This document shows positions 36,736 to 45,187 of a stretch of DNA of 64,000 nt, piece after piece (within the stretch, counting starts at the first letter, position 1; each line of letters opens with the position of its first letter). The position numbers and the translations under genes were made by a program. This DNA is from Allobosea sp. Tri-44 (lineage in GTDB: Bacteria > Pseudomonadota > Alphaproteobacteria > Rhizobiales > Beijerinckiaceae), in NCBI RefSeq assembly GCF_004123845.1, contig NZ_NBDP01000015.1, forward strand, positions 62,001-126,000, written 5' to 3'. The notes under the pieces are model-generated. The model ran no database searches. It was not told the origin of the DNA and worked only from the letters and a program-made list of their open reading frames with translations.

Positions 36736-36835
36736 GTCATCCCGGGCGCAGCGCAGCGGAGACCCGGGATCCATTCCGGAACGGGTCAGGAATGGATCCC
36801 GGATCGGCGCCGCTTCGCGGCTTGTCCGGGATGAC
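36736..36835 (+). repeat. Extragenic repeat, family A, copy 2
   Basis: A repeat of about 100 bases in the same orientation as 35077-35186, with TCCCGGGCGCAGCGCAGCGG, GACCCGGGATCCATTCCGGA, CAGGAATGGATCCCGGATCG and GCGCCGCTTCGCGGCTTGT. It lies within the importer operon, between the binding protein and the permease. Confidence 0.85.
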
Positions 36836-36876
36836 CATGTCGTGGTTCGGTGTCCCGACGAGTACCCCCAATCGTC

Positions 36877-37887
36877 ATGACCTCCTCCCTGCGCGGCAAC
36901 CTGATCGCCCTCCTCCTCCTGGCGCTCGCCGTGCTCGCCGCCTTTGCGCTCGGCCGCTACCCGGTCACACCCGGCGATCTCGGCCGCCTCGTCTGGTCGC
37001 TCGTCACGAGCGAGCCCTCCGGCTTGCCGGCACAGATCGAGACCGTGGTCTGGAACATCCGCGGCCCGCGCATTGTCGCGGCGATCCTGTGCGGGGCGGC
37101 GCTTGCCATCGCCGGCTGCGCCTTCCAGGGCTTGTTCCGCAACCCTTTGGTCTCCCCCGACATCCTCGGCGCCTCATCGGGCGCGGCGCTTGGCGCCGTC
37201 ATCGGCATCTATCTCTCGCTCGGCCTCTTCGGCATCCAGCTCGCCGCCTTCGTCGGCGGCCTCGTCGCAGTCGGCGCCGTCTATGCTGTCGGCCGGGCGG
37301 TCAGGCGTGGCGACCCCGTGCTCGTATTGGTCCTGACCGGCGTCGTCGTCGGCTCGCTGCTCGGGGCGGGCATCGGCCTGGTGAAGTACTGGGCCGACCC
37401 TTACAACCAGCTGCCGGCCATGACCTTCTGGCTGCTCGGCAGCCTCGCCGGCACGGCCAAACCCGATCTCATCCCTCTGCTCGGCCCGGTCCTGATCGGC
37501 GCTGCGATCCTCTTGGCGCTGCGCTGGCGCATGAACGTGATGTCATTGCCGGAGGAGGAGGCACGCGCGCTCGGCCTCGCCACCGGCCCGTTGCGTATAG
37601 CCATCATCGCCGCGGCGACTCTGGTGACCGCGGCGAGCGTCGCGGCTGCCGGCATCATCGGCTGGGTCGGCCTCGTCGTGCCGCATCTCGCCCGCTTCCT
37701 CGTCGGCCCCGATTTCGGCCGCCTTATGCCGACGGCGGCGCTGCTCGGCGGCGGCTACCTCCTCGCCATCGACACGCTGGCGCGCACCGCCGCCCCGGTC
37801 GAGACCCCGCTCGGCATCCTCACCGCCGTGATCGGCACGCCCTTCTTCATCTGGCTGCTGGCGTCGGCGCGCGGAGGCTGGTCGTGA
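36877..37887 (+). CDS. FecCD/BtuC-type permease
   Basis: A 336-residue permease with about ten transmembrane helices. FecCD features include FQGLFRNPLVSPDILGASSG, LLGSLAGT, GWVGLVVPHLARFLVGPDF and LLGGGYLLAIDTLARTAAP. It imports a metal chelate, vitamin or oxyanion in a type II complex. The start ATG at 36877 follows the repeat. Its stop overlaps the ATPase start (GTGA). A longer frame from 36850 is unlikely. Confidence 0.92.
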   Translation: MTSSLRGNLIALLLLALAVLAAFALGRYPVTPGDLGRLVWSLVTSEPSGLPAQIETVVWNIRGPRIVAAILCGAALAIAGCAFQGLFRNPLVSPDILGASSGAALGAVIGIYLSLGLFGIQLAAFVGGLVAVGAVYAVGRAVRRGDPVLVLVLTGVVVGSLLGAGIGLVKYWADPYNQLPAMTFWLLGSLAGTAKPDLIPLLGPVLIGAAILLALRWRMNVMSLPEEEARALGLATGPLRIAIIAAATLVTAASVAAAGIIGWVGLVVPHLARFLVGPDFGRLMPTAALLGGGYLLAIDTLARTAAPVETPLGILTAVIGTPFFIWLLASARGGWS

Positions 37888-38648
37888 GCCTCTCCGCCTC
37901 TGCCTTGGCTTACGGCTATCGCGAGCGCGAGATCGGCCGCGACATCGCGCTCGATCTCGCCGGCGGGCAGGTGCTGGCCCTGCTCGGCCCGAACGGCCAT
38001 GGCAAGACCACGCTGCTCAAGACCCTGCTCGGCCTGCTGCCTGCCAAGAGCGGAGCGCTCACGCTCGACGGCAGACCGCTGGCAGCGCTCTCGGTCGGCG
38101 AGCGTGCCCACGCCCTCGCCTATGTGCCGCAGGTCCATGTCGGAACCTTCGCCTTCTCGGTGAGCGAGGTCGTGCTGATGGGGCGCACCGCGCGCTCGAG
38201 CCTGTTCGCGGCGCCTTCCGCACATGACCGCGACATGGTGAGCGCGATGCTGCAACGGCTCGGCATCGCGCATTTGGCAGAGCGTCCCTACACCGAGATT
38301 TCCGGCGGCGAGCGCCAGCTCGTCATGATCGCCCGGGCACTCGCCCAGGAGCCGCGTTACGTCATCCTCGACGAGCCGACTGCGAGCCTCGACTTCGGCA
38401 ATCAGGGCAAGGTGATGAGCCAGATCCGGCGGCTCGCCGGCGAGGGTCTCGGCGTGCTCTTCACCACCCATGATCCCAACCAGGCGCTGCGCTATGCCGA
38501 CCGGGCGCTGCTCCTGCGCGATGGCCGGGCGCTGGCGAGCGGAGCTGCGGCCGAACTGCTGACGCCGGAACAACTCGCGGCGCTTTACGGCAGCGTCATC
38601 GAGACCATCAGAGGCGAGGATGGAAAGCTCGCCTTCCTGCCCGGCTGA
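37884..38648 (+). CDS. FecE/BtuD-type importer ATPase
   Basis: A 254-residue ATPase with Walker A LLGPNGHGKTTLLKTLLGLL, Q-loop YVPQ, signature EISGGERQLVMIARAL and Walker B YVILDEPTASLD. I chose the GTG at 37884, which overlaps the permease stop and has GGAGG 7 bases upstream. A frame open to 36792 extends through the permease gene in another frame and does not resemble ABC proteins there. Confidence 0.9.
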   Translation: MSLSASALAYGYREREIGRDIALDLAGGQVLALLGPNGHGKTTLLKTLLGLLPAKSGALTLDGRPLAALSVGERAHALAYVPQVHVGTFAFSVSEVVLMGRTARSSLFAAPSAHDRDMVSAMLQRLGIAHLAERPYTEISGGERQLVMIARALAQEPRYVILDEPTASLDFGNQGKVMSQIRRLAGEGLGVLFTTHDPNQALRYADRALLLRDGRALASGAAAELLTPEQLAALYGSVIETIRGEDGKLAFLPG

Positions 38649-38795
38649 GCGGTCGAATCCCCGATCCCGTCACAATCTCCTGATCCTGTTTACCTAGGGT
38701 CAGAAAATGGCGTGGGATCGTCGCGCCGCCGGCGGATGGACCTGCTTTCGGCAGCGCTATCTGTCGGCCTCTTCGACGCCTTGGGGAGATAGTCA

Positions 38796-40334
38796 ATGCA
38801 GCGCATCATTGCAGCGGCGCTCCTGCTCGGCCTCTCCGCCATCTCCGACGTGGTAAACGCCAACGCACAGCAGCCCACGCAAGGCTCGATCGAAGCGCTG
38901 CTGCCGGAGTTCGAGAAGCAGGTCGCCGAGGGCATGAAGGCCTTCTCGGTGCCGGGCGTCGCCATCGGCATCATCCATGACGACAAGCTGATCTACGCCA
39001 AGGGCTTCGGCGTCCGCGCGCTCGGCAAGCCCGATCCGGTCACGCCCGAGACGATCTTCCAGGTCGGCTCGACCACCAAGGCTTTCCTCGCCACCACGCT
39101 GGCGCAGGCGGTCGATGCCGGCCGGCTCGGCTGGACCGATCCGGTCATCGACCATGTCCCCGAGTTTCAGCTCGCCGATCCCTGGGTTACCCGCGAATTC
39201 CGCGTGCTCGACCTTGCCGCCCAGCGCTCGGGCCTGACGGCTTATGTCAACGACGCGCTCACCATGCTCGGCTACGACAAGCAGACACTGATCCGCTCGC
39301 TACGGGTCGCGCCGCAGCTCGGGATGTTCCGCTCCGATTTCCGCTATCTCAACATCCCGCATGTCGTCGGCGGCGAGGTCGTCGCCAAGGCCAATGGCGC
39401 GCCGTCCTGGTTCGACTCGCTGAAGGCGAGCCTGCTGGCCCCGCTCGGCATGGCCGCGACGACGGCAACGGCCGAGGCGATCACTGCAGCGCCCAACCAT
39501 GCGCAAGGCCATCGCCTCGCCGACAAGCCGGTCGCCGTGCCCTTCCACCCATCCTTCCCCTATGCGCTCGGCCCGGCCGGGGCGCTCAACTCGAACATCC
39601 CCGACATGGCCAGATGGCTGCGCCTGCAGCTTGGCCGCGGCCAGTTCGAGGGCAAGGTCCTGGTCTCCGAGGCTAATCTCGACGTCACCTGGACGCCCCG
39701 CGTCGCCATGAACGAGCGCACCAGCTACGCCATCGGCTGGGTTGCGACCGCGACGCCGCGCGGCCGGATCATCTGGCATAATGGCGGCACTGCCGGCTTC
39801 GGCGCCCATGCCGGCTTCCTGCCGGACGGCAAGACCGGCATCGTCATCCTGACCAATCTCGACAATGGCGGCATGCCGGACGCGCTGGCGATGTGGTTCT
39901 ACGACCGGGTCCTCGGCAACCCCGCCGTCGACAACATCGCGCTCGCCGCCGCCAGTGCAAAAGGCCGTCGCGAGGCGGCGCAGGCCGAGGCCGCCGGCTT
40001 CGTGCCCGGCCCATTGTCGCCGCTCGCCGCCGCCTTCGCCGGCAATTACGCCTCGCCGATCCTCGGCGACGCCACCGTCGCGCTCATCGAGGGCAAGCTT
40101 AACCTCATGCTGGAGAAGACGGAGGCGCAGGTCCTGCTCGAGCCGAACAGGGACGACCCCTATCTGTTCCAGGCGCGGCTGGCGCCGATCGGCGCCTTCG
40201 TCGCGCCCGCCGAGATGTCCGGCGGCGAGCCTTTCGTCCGGCTGCGCTTCGAGACCGACGCCGCGGGCAAGATCACGCAGATGCGCTGGCTCAGTCCCGA
40301 GCTGCCGCATGCCTTCGCGCGCTCGGCGCAGTGA
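38796..40334 (+). CDS. Serine hydrolase, class C beta-lactamase family
   Basis: A 512-residue secreted beta-lactamase/transpeptidase-like hydrolase. A signal peptide at residues 1-24 precedes VPGVAIGIIHDDKLIYAKGF. The nucleophile S92 and K95 are in GSTTKAF, the Y183-x-N185 motif is in SDFRYLN, and HNGGTAGFGAHAGF is the third box. The last 110 residues form a C-terminal domain of the DUF3471 type. Many such enzymes are peptidases or esterases rather than beta-lactamases; the substrate is unknown. Confidence 0.88.
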   Translation: MQRIIAAALLLGLSAISDVVNANAQQPTQGSIEALLPEFEKQVAEGMKAFSVPGVAIGIIHDDKLIYAKGFGVRALGKPDPVTPETIFQVGSTTKAFLATTLAQAVDAGRLGWTDPVIDHVPEFQLADPWVTREFRVLDLAAQRSGLTAYVNDALTMLGYDKQTLIRSLRVAPQLGMFRSDFRYLNIPHVVGGEVVAKANGAPSWFDSLKASLLAPLGMAATTATAEAITAAPNHAQGHRLADKPVAVPFHPSFPYALGPAGALNSNIPDMARWLRLQLGRGQFEGKVLVSEANLDVTWTPRVAMNERTSYAIGWVATATPRGRIIWHNGGTAGFGAHAGFLPDGKTGIVILTNLDNGGMPDALAMWFYDRVLGNPAVDNIALAAASAKGRREAAQAEAAGFVPGPLSPLAAAFAGNYASPILGDATVALIEGKLNLMLEKTEAQVLLEPNRDDPYLFQARLAPIGAFVAPAEMSGGEPFVRLRFETDAAGKITQMRWLSPELPHAFARSAQ

Positions 40335-40351
40335 TGGGAGGGAGCATCACC

Positions 40352-40681
40352 ATGATGATCCGAACCGCCGTCCTTTCGTTCGCCCTCGCCCTTGCCGCCG
40401 GCCCCAACGTCTCGGCCGCGCCGGCCTTCATGCCGCTGCCGGAAGCAGCACCCGCCCTGCCGATCGAGCCCGCCCGCTCGGCGTTGCGCAAGTTCTTCGA
40501 TGCGCTGGGGGACGATGATGTCCATGACGACCACTACGACTGGAACGACTATCGCGACACGACCTCGCGCAAGGACCGCATCCGCGACTACCAGCGTATG
40601 CAGCTCGACGCGCAGAAGGATTACTGGCGCCAGCAGAAGGACATGCAGAAGCGGGCGATCAAGGCCCAGCGCGGCTGGTAG
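40352..40681 (+). CDS. Small secreted protein, unknown
   Basis: A 109-residue protein with a signal peptide (LSFALALAAGPNVSAA). A Pro/Ala-rich linker, an acidic/His cluster (GDDDVHDDHYDWNDYRD) and a basic, Gln-rich amphipathic tail follow (RIRDYQRMQLDAQKDYWRQ). The chosen ATG at 40352 has GGGAGG before it and lies 17 bases after the hydrolase stop, so the two are probably co-transcribed. I do not recognise it; the acidic/His stretch might bind metal. Confidence 0.6.
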   Translation: MMIRTAVLSFALALAAGPNVSAAPAFMPLPEAAPALPIEPARSALRKFFDALGDDDVHDDHYDWNDYRDTTSRKDRIRDYQRMQLDAQKDYWRQQKDMQKRAIKAQRGW

Positions 40682-40808
40682 GCCAACGGCACTGCCGCCA
40701 CGTCAGGCTTTGGCAGGAAACAGCAAACACCCCCTTACCTTCCCCGGTCAGGCTGTTGCATAGTCAGCCAGACGTGGCGTCATGGCGCCACAAGACTGGG
40801 GAACGCAC

Positions 40809-41837
40809 ATGAAGACCTTTATTCTCGCCGCGGCGCTCCTCGCCGCCGGCACCCTCGCCGCTTCCGCGCAGCAGCTCGCGCCCAGCCCGACGCTCGACGC
40901 CATCAAGGCGCGCGGCCATCTCGAATGCGGCGTGCATCTCGGCCTGCCCGGCTTCTCCTTCGCCAACGACAAGGGCGAGTGGACCGGGCTCGACGTCGAC
41001 TACTGCAAGGCGCTCGCCGCCGCCGTGCTCGGCGACGCCACCAAGGTCAAGTTCACGCCGACCTCGGTGCAGCAGCGCTGGCCGATCCTGCAATCGGGCC
41101 AGGTCGACCTGCTCTCGCGCAACTCGACCATCACCTTCTCGCGCAACGCCACGCTCGGCCTGAACTTCCAAGGCATCAACTTCTACGAAGGCCAGACCTT
41201 CATCGTCCGTAAGAAGGCCAATGTGAAGTCGGCCGAGGAGCTCGACGGCGCCTCGGTCTGCGTCGCCGCCGGCTCGACCGAGGAGAAGAACGCCGCCGAC
41301 TGGTTCCGCGAGCGCAACCTCAAGGTCACCATCACCAACTTCCAGAAGAACGACGACGCCATCACCGCCTATGACAGCGGCCGCTGCGACGCCTACACCG
41401 CCGGCGTCGGCGCGCTCGCCGGCCAGCGTGCCAAGCTCAAGGTTCCGGACGACCACACCATCCTGACCAAGCCGATCTCGAACGACCCGCAGGGCCCGGT
41501 GACGCGCTATGGCGACGAGCGCTGGCAGCTGATCGTGCGCTGGGTGCTGAACGGCACCATCGCTGCCGAAATGCTCGGCGTCACCTCCAAGAACGTCGAC
41601 GAGATGAAGGCGAACTCGAAGAACACCGAGGTCCGCCGCCTGCTCGGCGCCGAGGGTGGCTTCGGCGCGATGATGGGTCTGGCGGACGACTGGATGTACA
41701 AGGCGATCAAGCAGGTCGGGAACTATGGCGAGAGCTATGAGCGCACCGTTGGTCTGGCTTCGCCGCTGAAGCTCGAGCGCGGCCAGAACCAGCTCTGGAC
41801 CAAGGGCGGCCTGATCTTCACCCCGCCGTTCCAGTGA
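40809..41837 (+). CDS. aapJ: General L-amino-acid ABC transporter binding protein
   Basis: A 342-residue periplasmic amino-acid binding protein of the AapJ type, with a signal peptide and IKARGHLECGVHLGLPGFSF, GEWTGLDVDYCKALAAAVLG, LLSRNSTITFSRN and VCVAAGSTEEKNAADWF. AapJ binds many L-amino acids and starts the aapJQMP order. The chosen ATG at 40809 is preceded by GGGGAA. A repeat and 122 bases separate it from aapQ. Confidence 0.92.
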   Translation: MKTFILAAALLAAGTLAASAQQLAPSPTLDAIKARGHLECGVHLGLPGFSFANDKGEWTGLDVDYCKALAAAVLGDATKVKFTPTSVQQRWPILQSGQVDLLSRNSTITFSRNATLGLNFQGINFYEGQTFIVRKKANVKSAEELDGASVCVAAGSTEEKNAADWFRERNLKVTITNFQKNDDAITAYDSGRCDAYTAGVGALAGQRAKLKVPDDHTILTKPISNDPQGPVTRYGDERWQLIVRWVLNGTIAAEMLGVTSKNVDEMKANSKNTEVRRLLGAEGGFGAMMGLADDWMYKAIKQVGNYGESYERTVGLASPLKLERGQNQLWTKGGLIFTPPFQ

Positions 41838-41846
41838 GAGCTGGTC

Positions 41847-41936
41847 GTCATGGTCGGGCTTGACCCGACCATCTCGGAAACCAGCCTTCGTGTCAGGAGG
41901 TTCTCGGGTCGCAGCTGCGCTGCGCCCGAGAATGAC
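41847..41936 (+). repeat. Extragenic repeat, family B, copy 1
   Basis: Begins GTCATGGTCGGG, includes CTTGACCCGA and ends in CGCCCGAGAATGAC, with an internal GGTCGGG...CCCGACC palindrome. It shares its layout with 44176-44267 and 52502-52596. Confidence 0.85.
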
Positions 41937-41959
41937 GCCCCAAGCCGGACGGCCGCCCC

Positions 41960-43123
41960 TTGAGCAAAGCCTTCGCCTTCATCAACGACAAGCGCGTCCG
42001 CGACGTCTTCTACCAGGCGGCGCTGCTGATCGGGCTTGCGGCGCTGCTCGTCTATTTCATCCGCAACGCCTCGCAGAACATGGTCCAGGCCGGCATCGCC
42101 TCGGGCTTCGATTTCCTCTGGCGCACCTCCGGCATCGAGGTGCCCTTCGTCCTGACCAACTACACCCAGTCCGACAACATCCTGTCGCTGTTCTGGGCCG
42201 GCGTCGCCAACACGCTGCTGGTGACGGTGATTGCGCTCGTGCTCTCGACGGCGCTCGGCTTCCTGATCGGCATCGCAAGGCTCTCCTCGATCTGGCTGGT
42301 CCAGGCGATCGCCGGCGCCTATGTCGAGTTCGTCCGCAACATCCCGCTCTTGTTCTTCGTACTGTTCTGGTATTTCGGCGTCATCGCCGCCCTGCCGGCC
42401 CCCCGCGAGAGCCTCTCGGTCTTCGGCGTCGCCTTCCTCAACAATCGCGGCCTGACCATCCCGCTGCCCGATGCTGGCGCGAACTTAAAATACGCCTTCA
42501 TCGCGATCGCGATCTCCTGCCTGCTGCACTGGCTGTTCCTGCGCTGGGCGAGGCGGCGCAAGGAGGCGACCGGCCGGGATGCACCGATCCTGCGCGTCGG
42601 CCTCGTCCTGCTGCTGCTCATCCCTGTGCTGGCGCTGACCTGGGCAAGCCTGGCGACGCGCTGGGACATTCCCGTGCTGCGCGGCTTCAACTATCGCGGC
42701 GGCTTCGTCGTCATCCCGGAATTCGTCGCGCTGCTGGCGGCGCTCGTCACCTACACCGCCGGCTTCATCGCCGAGATCGTGCGTGGCGGCATCCAGTCGG
42801 TCCCGCATGGCCAGGTCGAGGCCTCGAGCGCACTCGGCCTGCGCCCCGGCCAGACGCTGCGGCTCGTCACCATCCCGCAGGCGCTGCGGGTGATGACGCC
42901 GCCGATGACCAACCAGTATCTCAACGTGCTGAAGAACTCGTCCTTCGGCGCTGCCATCGCCTATCCCGACGTGGTCAGCCTGTTCATGGGCTCGGCGCTC
43001 ACCAACACCGGCCAGGCGATCGAGATCATCGCCATGACGCTCGCCCTCTATCTCGTCATCGGCCTCGCCGTCTCGGCCTTCATGAACTGGTACAATGCCC
43101 GCATCGCGCTGGTGACCCGATGA
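41960..43123 (+). CDS. aapQ: Amino-acid ABC transporter permease AapQ
   Basis: A 387-residue permease of the AapQ type, unusually long because of the extra N-terminal helices and loop. The EAA-like loop is EASSALGLRPGQTLRLVTIP followed by QALRVMTPPMTNQYLNVLKN. It starts at TTG 41960 (LSKAFAFINDKRVRDVFYQ), a weak site; no upstream candidate is better. The last bases overlap the aapM start (ATGA). Confidence 0.9.
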   Translation: MSKAFAFINDKRVRDVFYQAALLIGLAALLVYFIRNASQNMVQAGIASGFDFLWRTSGIEVPFVLTNYTQSDNILSLFWAGVANTLLVTVIALVLSTALGFLIGIARLSSIWLVQAIAGAYVEFVRNIPLLFFVLFWYFGVIAALPAPRESLSVFGVAFLNNRGLTIPLPDAGANLKYAFIAIAISCLLHWLFLRWARRRKEATGRDAPILRVGLVLLLLIPVLALTWASLATRWDIPVLRGFNYRGGFVVIPEFVALLAALVTYTAGFIAEIVRGGIQSVPHGQVEASSALGLRPGQTLRLVTIPQALRVMTPPMTNQYLNVLKNSSFGAAIAYPDVVSLFMGSALTNTGQAIEIIAMTLALYLVIGLAVSAFMNWYNARIALVTR

Positions 43124-44166
43124 GCGCCGCCGCAACCCTTCCGGCCAGCTGGCGCGAGCGCCTGTTCGGCACCCCGGCGACGACGGTGGTGACGCTGCTG
43201 CTGGCCGCCGCGATCGCCTGGATAGCCGTCCCGATCATCCGCTGGGCCCTGATCGACGCGACCTGGAGCGGCCAGACCCGCAATGACTGCACCGGAACCG
43301 GTGCCTGCTGGGTCTTCGTCAAGGCGCGCTTCGGCCAGTTCATGTACGGCTTCTATCCGGTCGACGAGCGCTGGCGTCCGAACCTCGCCGGGATCGTCTT
43401 CGCGCTGAGCGGGGCCGCGATCGTTTTTGCGCCGAAGCAGCTGAAGCTGCGCCTCGGCCTCGCCGCGCTCGTCATCCTGCCGTTCCTCGGCGTCTGGCTG
43501 CTCGCCGGCGGCTTCGGCCTGCGCGCGATCGAGACGCGCGAATGGGGCGGGCTGATGCTGACCGTCTTCATCTCGATCTATGCCAGCCTGATCGCGATCC
43601 CGCTCGGCATCCTGCTCGCGCTCGGCCGGCAATCCGAGCTGAAGGTGGTCAAGCTGATCTCGGTGCTGTTCATCGAGTTCTGGCGCGGCGTGCCGATCAT
43701 CGCCGTGATCTTCCTGGCTTCGCTGCTGCTGCCGCTGATCATGCCGTCCGGCATCGGCGTCGACCGTCTGGCGCGCGCCGTGATCGGCCTCGGCTTCTGC
43801 ATCGCCGCCTATATGGCCGAGGCCGTGCGCGGCGGCCTGCAGGCCCTGCCGAAGGGTCAGCGCGAGGCTGCGACCGCATTGGGCCTGAGTTACTGGAAGG
43901 CGACCTGGTTCATCATCCTGCCGCAGGCGCTGCGCATCTCGCTGCCGGCAATCACCAACGAGTTCATCGCGCTGGTCAAGAACACCACGCTCGTTCTCGT
44001 GGTCTCGATCCTCGACCTGCTCGGTATCGCCCAGGCCTCGCTCGCCGACCCGAACTGGGTCGGCATGAACATGGAGGCCTATGCCTTCTCCGGCGGAATC
44101 TACTGGCTGATCTGCTTTGCGCTCTCGCGTTGGAGCCGGAGTATGGAGACGCAGCGAGGGCGGTAG
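43120..44166 (+). CDS. aapM: Amino-acid ABC transporter permease AapM
   Basis: A 348-residue permease. The features are SVLFIEFWRGVPIIAVIFLA, EAVRGGLQALPKGQREAATA and LPAITNEFIALVKNTTLVLV, standard for AapM/HisM-type subunits. The ATG at 43120 overlaps the aapQ stop. The longer frame from 41860 overlaps aapQ and is not real. The partner ATPase gene aapP does not follow. Confidence 0.92.
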   Translation: MSAAATLPASWRERLFGTPATTVVTLLLAAAIAWIAVPIIRWALIDATWSGQTRNDCTGTGACWVFVKARFGQFMYGFYPVDERWRPNLAGIVFALSGAAIVFAPKQLKLRLGLAALVILPFLGVWLLAGGFGLRAIETREWGGLMLTVFISIYASLIAIPLGILLALGRQSELKVVKLISVLFIEFWRGVPIIAVIFLASLLLPLIMPSGIGVDRLARAVIGLGFCIAAYMAEAVRGGLQALPKGQREAATALGLSYWKATWFIILPQALRISLPAITNEFIALVKNTTLVLVVSILDLLGIAQASLADPNWVGMNMEAYAFSGGIYWLICFALSRWSRSMETQRGR

Positions 44167-44175
44167 CGCCTCGCC

Positions 44176-44267
44176 GTCATGCTCGGGCTTGACCCGAGCA
44201 TCTCGAAAACCAGTGCCTATTGGTCCCGAGTTTCTCGGGTCTGCGCTTCGCTCCGCCTGAGACTGAC
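44176..44267 (+). repeat. Extragenic repeat, family B, copy 2
   Basis: Contains GTCATGCTCGGGCTTGACCC, GAGCATCTCG and CTGCGCTTCGCTCCGCCTGA. It lies just after aapM, between convergent genes. Confidence 0.85.
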
Positions 44268-44279
44268 GGCATGCGGGTT

Positions 44280-45026
44280 TCACCCCTTCATGTAATCGTG
44301 GATCTTGCGGCCAAACGGCAGGGTCAGGTCGGCGATGAAGTGATGCGCGCCGAGCACCTTGCGCACCGGCAGGTCGGCGACCGGCGCATTGACGTGCGGG
44401 ACGAGGTGCAGCCGGCCGGGCCCGATCCAGGAGCCCTTCACCGTGATGTCGGTGAGGTTGAGCGCGACGAGCTGGCAGATCTCCGGCTCGCCGTCGACGC
44501 CCGGGATGATCTTCAGGTTGACCTGGGTCTTGGTCAGCATCGCGGTGGTCTTGACGCCGTTGCCGGCGAGGCTCTCGTGCTTGTAGCCCATCGTCCCCAT
44601 GGCGACCTGCTGACCGGCATATTCGAGCGTGCCGGTCAGCGTGTCCTTGACCACTTCGAGCTTGGGGTGGGCGTATTTCTTCGGGAAGCCCCAGATCTCG
44701 CGGCCGGCCGAGATCGGCGGCTCGATGTCGAGATACATCTGCGAGACGAAGCTGACCTCCTCGTCGCCGAACATGCAGGGGATGACGATCCCGGTCTCGG
44801 TATAGGTGCCGAAGCCGGAGGAATCCGGCATCTTGATCCATTCATAGTGCACCACCGGCTGCGCGATCGGCATCAACGGCTCGGGCAGATGATGGCGGAT
44901 CAGCTCCGGATCGGTCTCGTAGCTGATGATCATGTATTCGCGGTCGATGAAGCGGTACGGCCCGGCCGGATAGCTCGGCCCGGCAAGCGGCATCGAAGGC
45001 AGGTCGAGGATCTGCTGGCGGTTCAT
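44280..45026 (-). CDS. adc: Acetoacetate decarboxylase
   Basis: A 248-residue enzyme that decarboxylates acetoacetate to acetone and CO2 through a lysine Schiff base. The EIWGFPKKYAHPKLEVVKDT segment places K116 and K117 at the catalytic pair of the clostridial enzyme (K115/K116). SYETDPELIRHHLPEPL and MFGDEEVSFVSQMYLD are also standard. It lies beside 3-hydroxybutyrate dehydrogenase, which makes its substrate acetoacetate. Confidence 0.93.
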   Translation of the reverse strand: MNRQQILDLPSMPLAGPSYPAGPYRFIDREYMIISYETDPELIRHHLPEPLMPIAQPVVHYEWIKMPDSSGFGTYTETGIVIPCMFGDEEVSFVSQMYLDIEPPISAGREIWGFPKKYAHPKLEVVKDTLTGTLEYAGQQVAMGTMGYKHESLAGNGVKTTAMLTKTQVNLKIIPGVDGEPEICQLVALNLTDITVKGSWIGPGRLHLVPHVNAPVADLPVRKVLGAHHFIADLTLPFGRKIHDYMKG

Positions 45027-45073
45027 GGGCTTGTCCTCGCTGGGCCGGAAGAAGCGATGGCTCGCAGCACGCC

Positions 45074-45162
45074 GTCATTGCGAGGAGGCGTAGCCGACGA
45101 AGCAATCCAGGGGGACGTGGAGTGCTGCCGCCCCTGGATTGCTTCGCTGCGCTCGCAATGAC
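45074..45162. repeat. Palindromic extragenic repeat, family C
   Basis: Inverted arms GTCATTGCGAG and CTCGCAATGAC frame blocks AAGCAATCCAGGGG and CCCCTGGATTGCTTCGCTGC, forming a long hairpin. This REP-like unit is common in Rhizobiales. It lies between the decarboxylase and the dehydrogenase genes. Confidence 0.85.
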
Positions 45163-45187
45163 GACAGTGCGATGCCTAAGCAGACGA

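Noticed and set aside
36736-36835. Insertion-sequence end
   Set aside because: The two similar copies are too short and are not flanked by a transposase or target-site duplication. They fit extragenic repeats better.
36792-37883. A long N-terminal extension of the FecE-type ATPase
   Set aside because: It overlaps the permease in another frame and is Arg/His/Pro-rich. The GTG at 37884 with a good ribosome binding site explains the start.
41860-43119. A 420-codon extension before AapM
   Set aside because: It reads through aapQ in another frame. The ATG at 43120 overlaps the aapQ stop and gives the normal AapM length.
43048-44841. A 597-codon open frame on the - strand
   Set aside because: It is antisense to aapM and crosses a repeat and part of the decarboxylase gene; the protein has no recognisable family.
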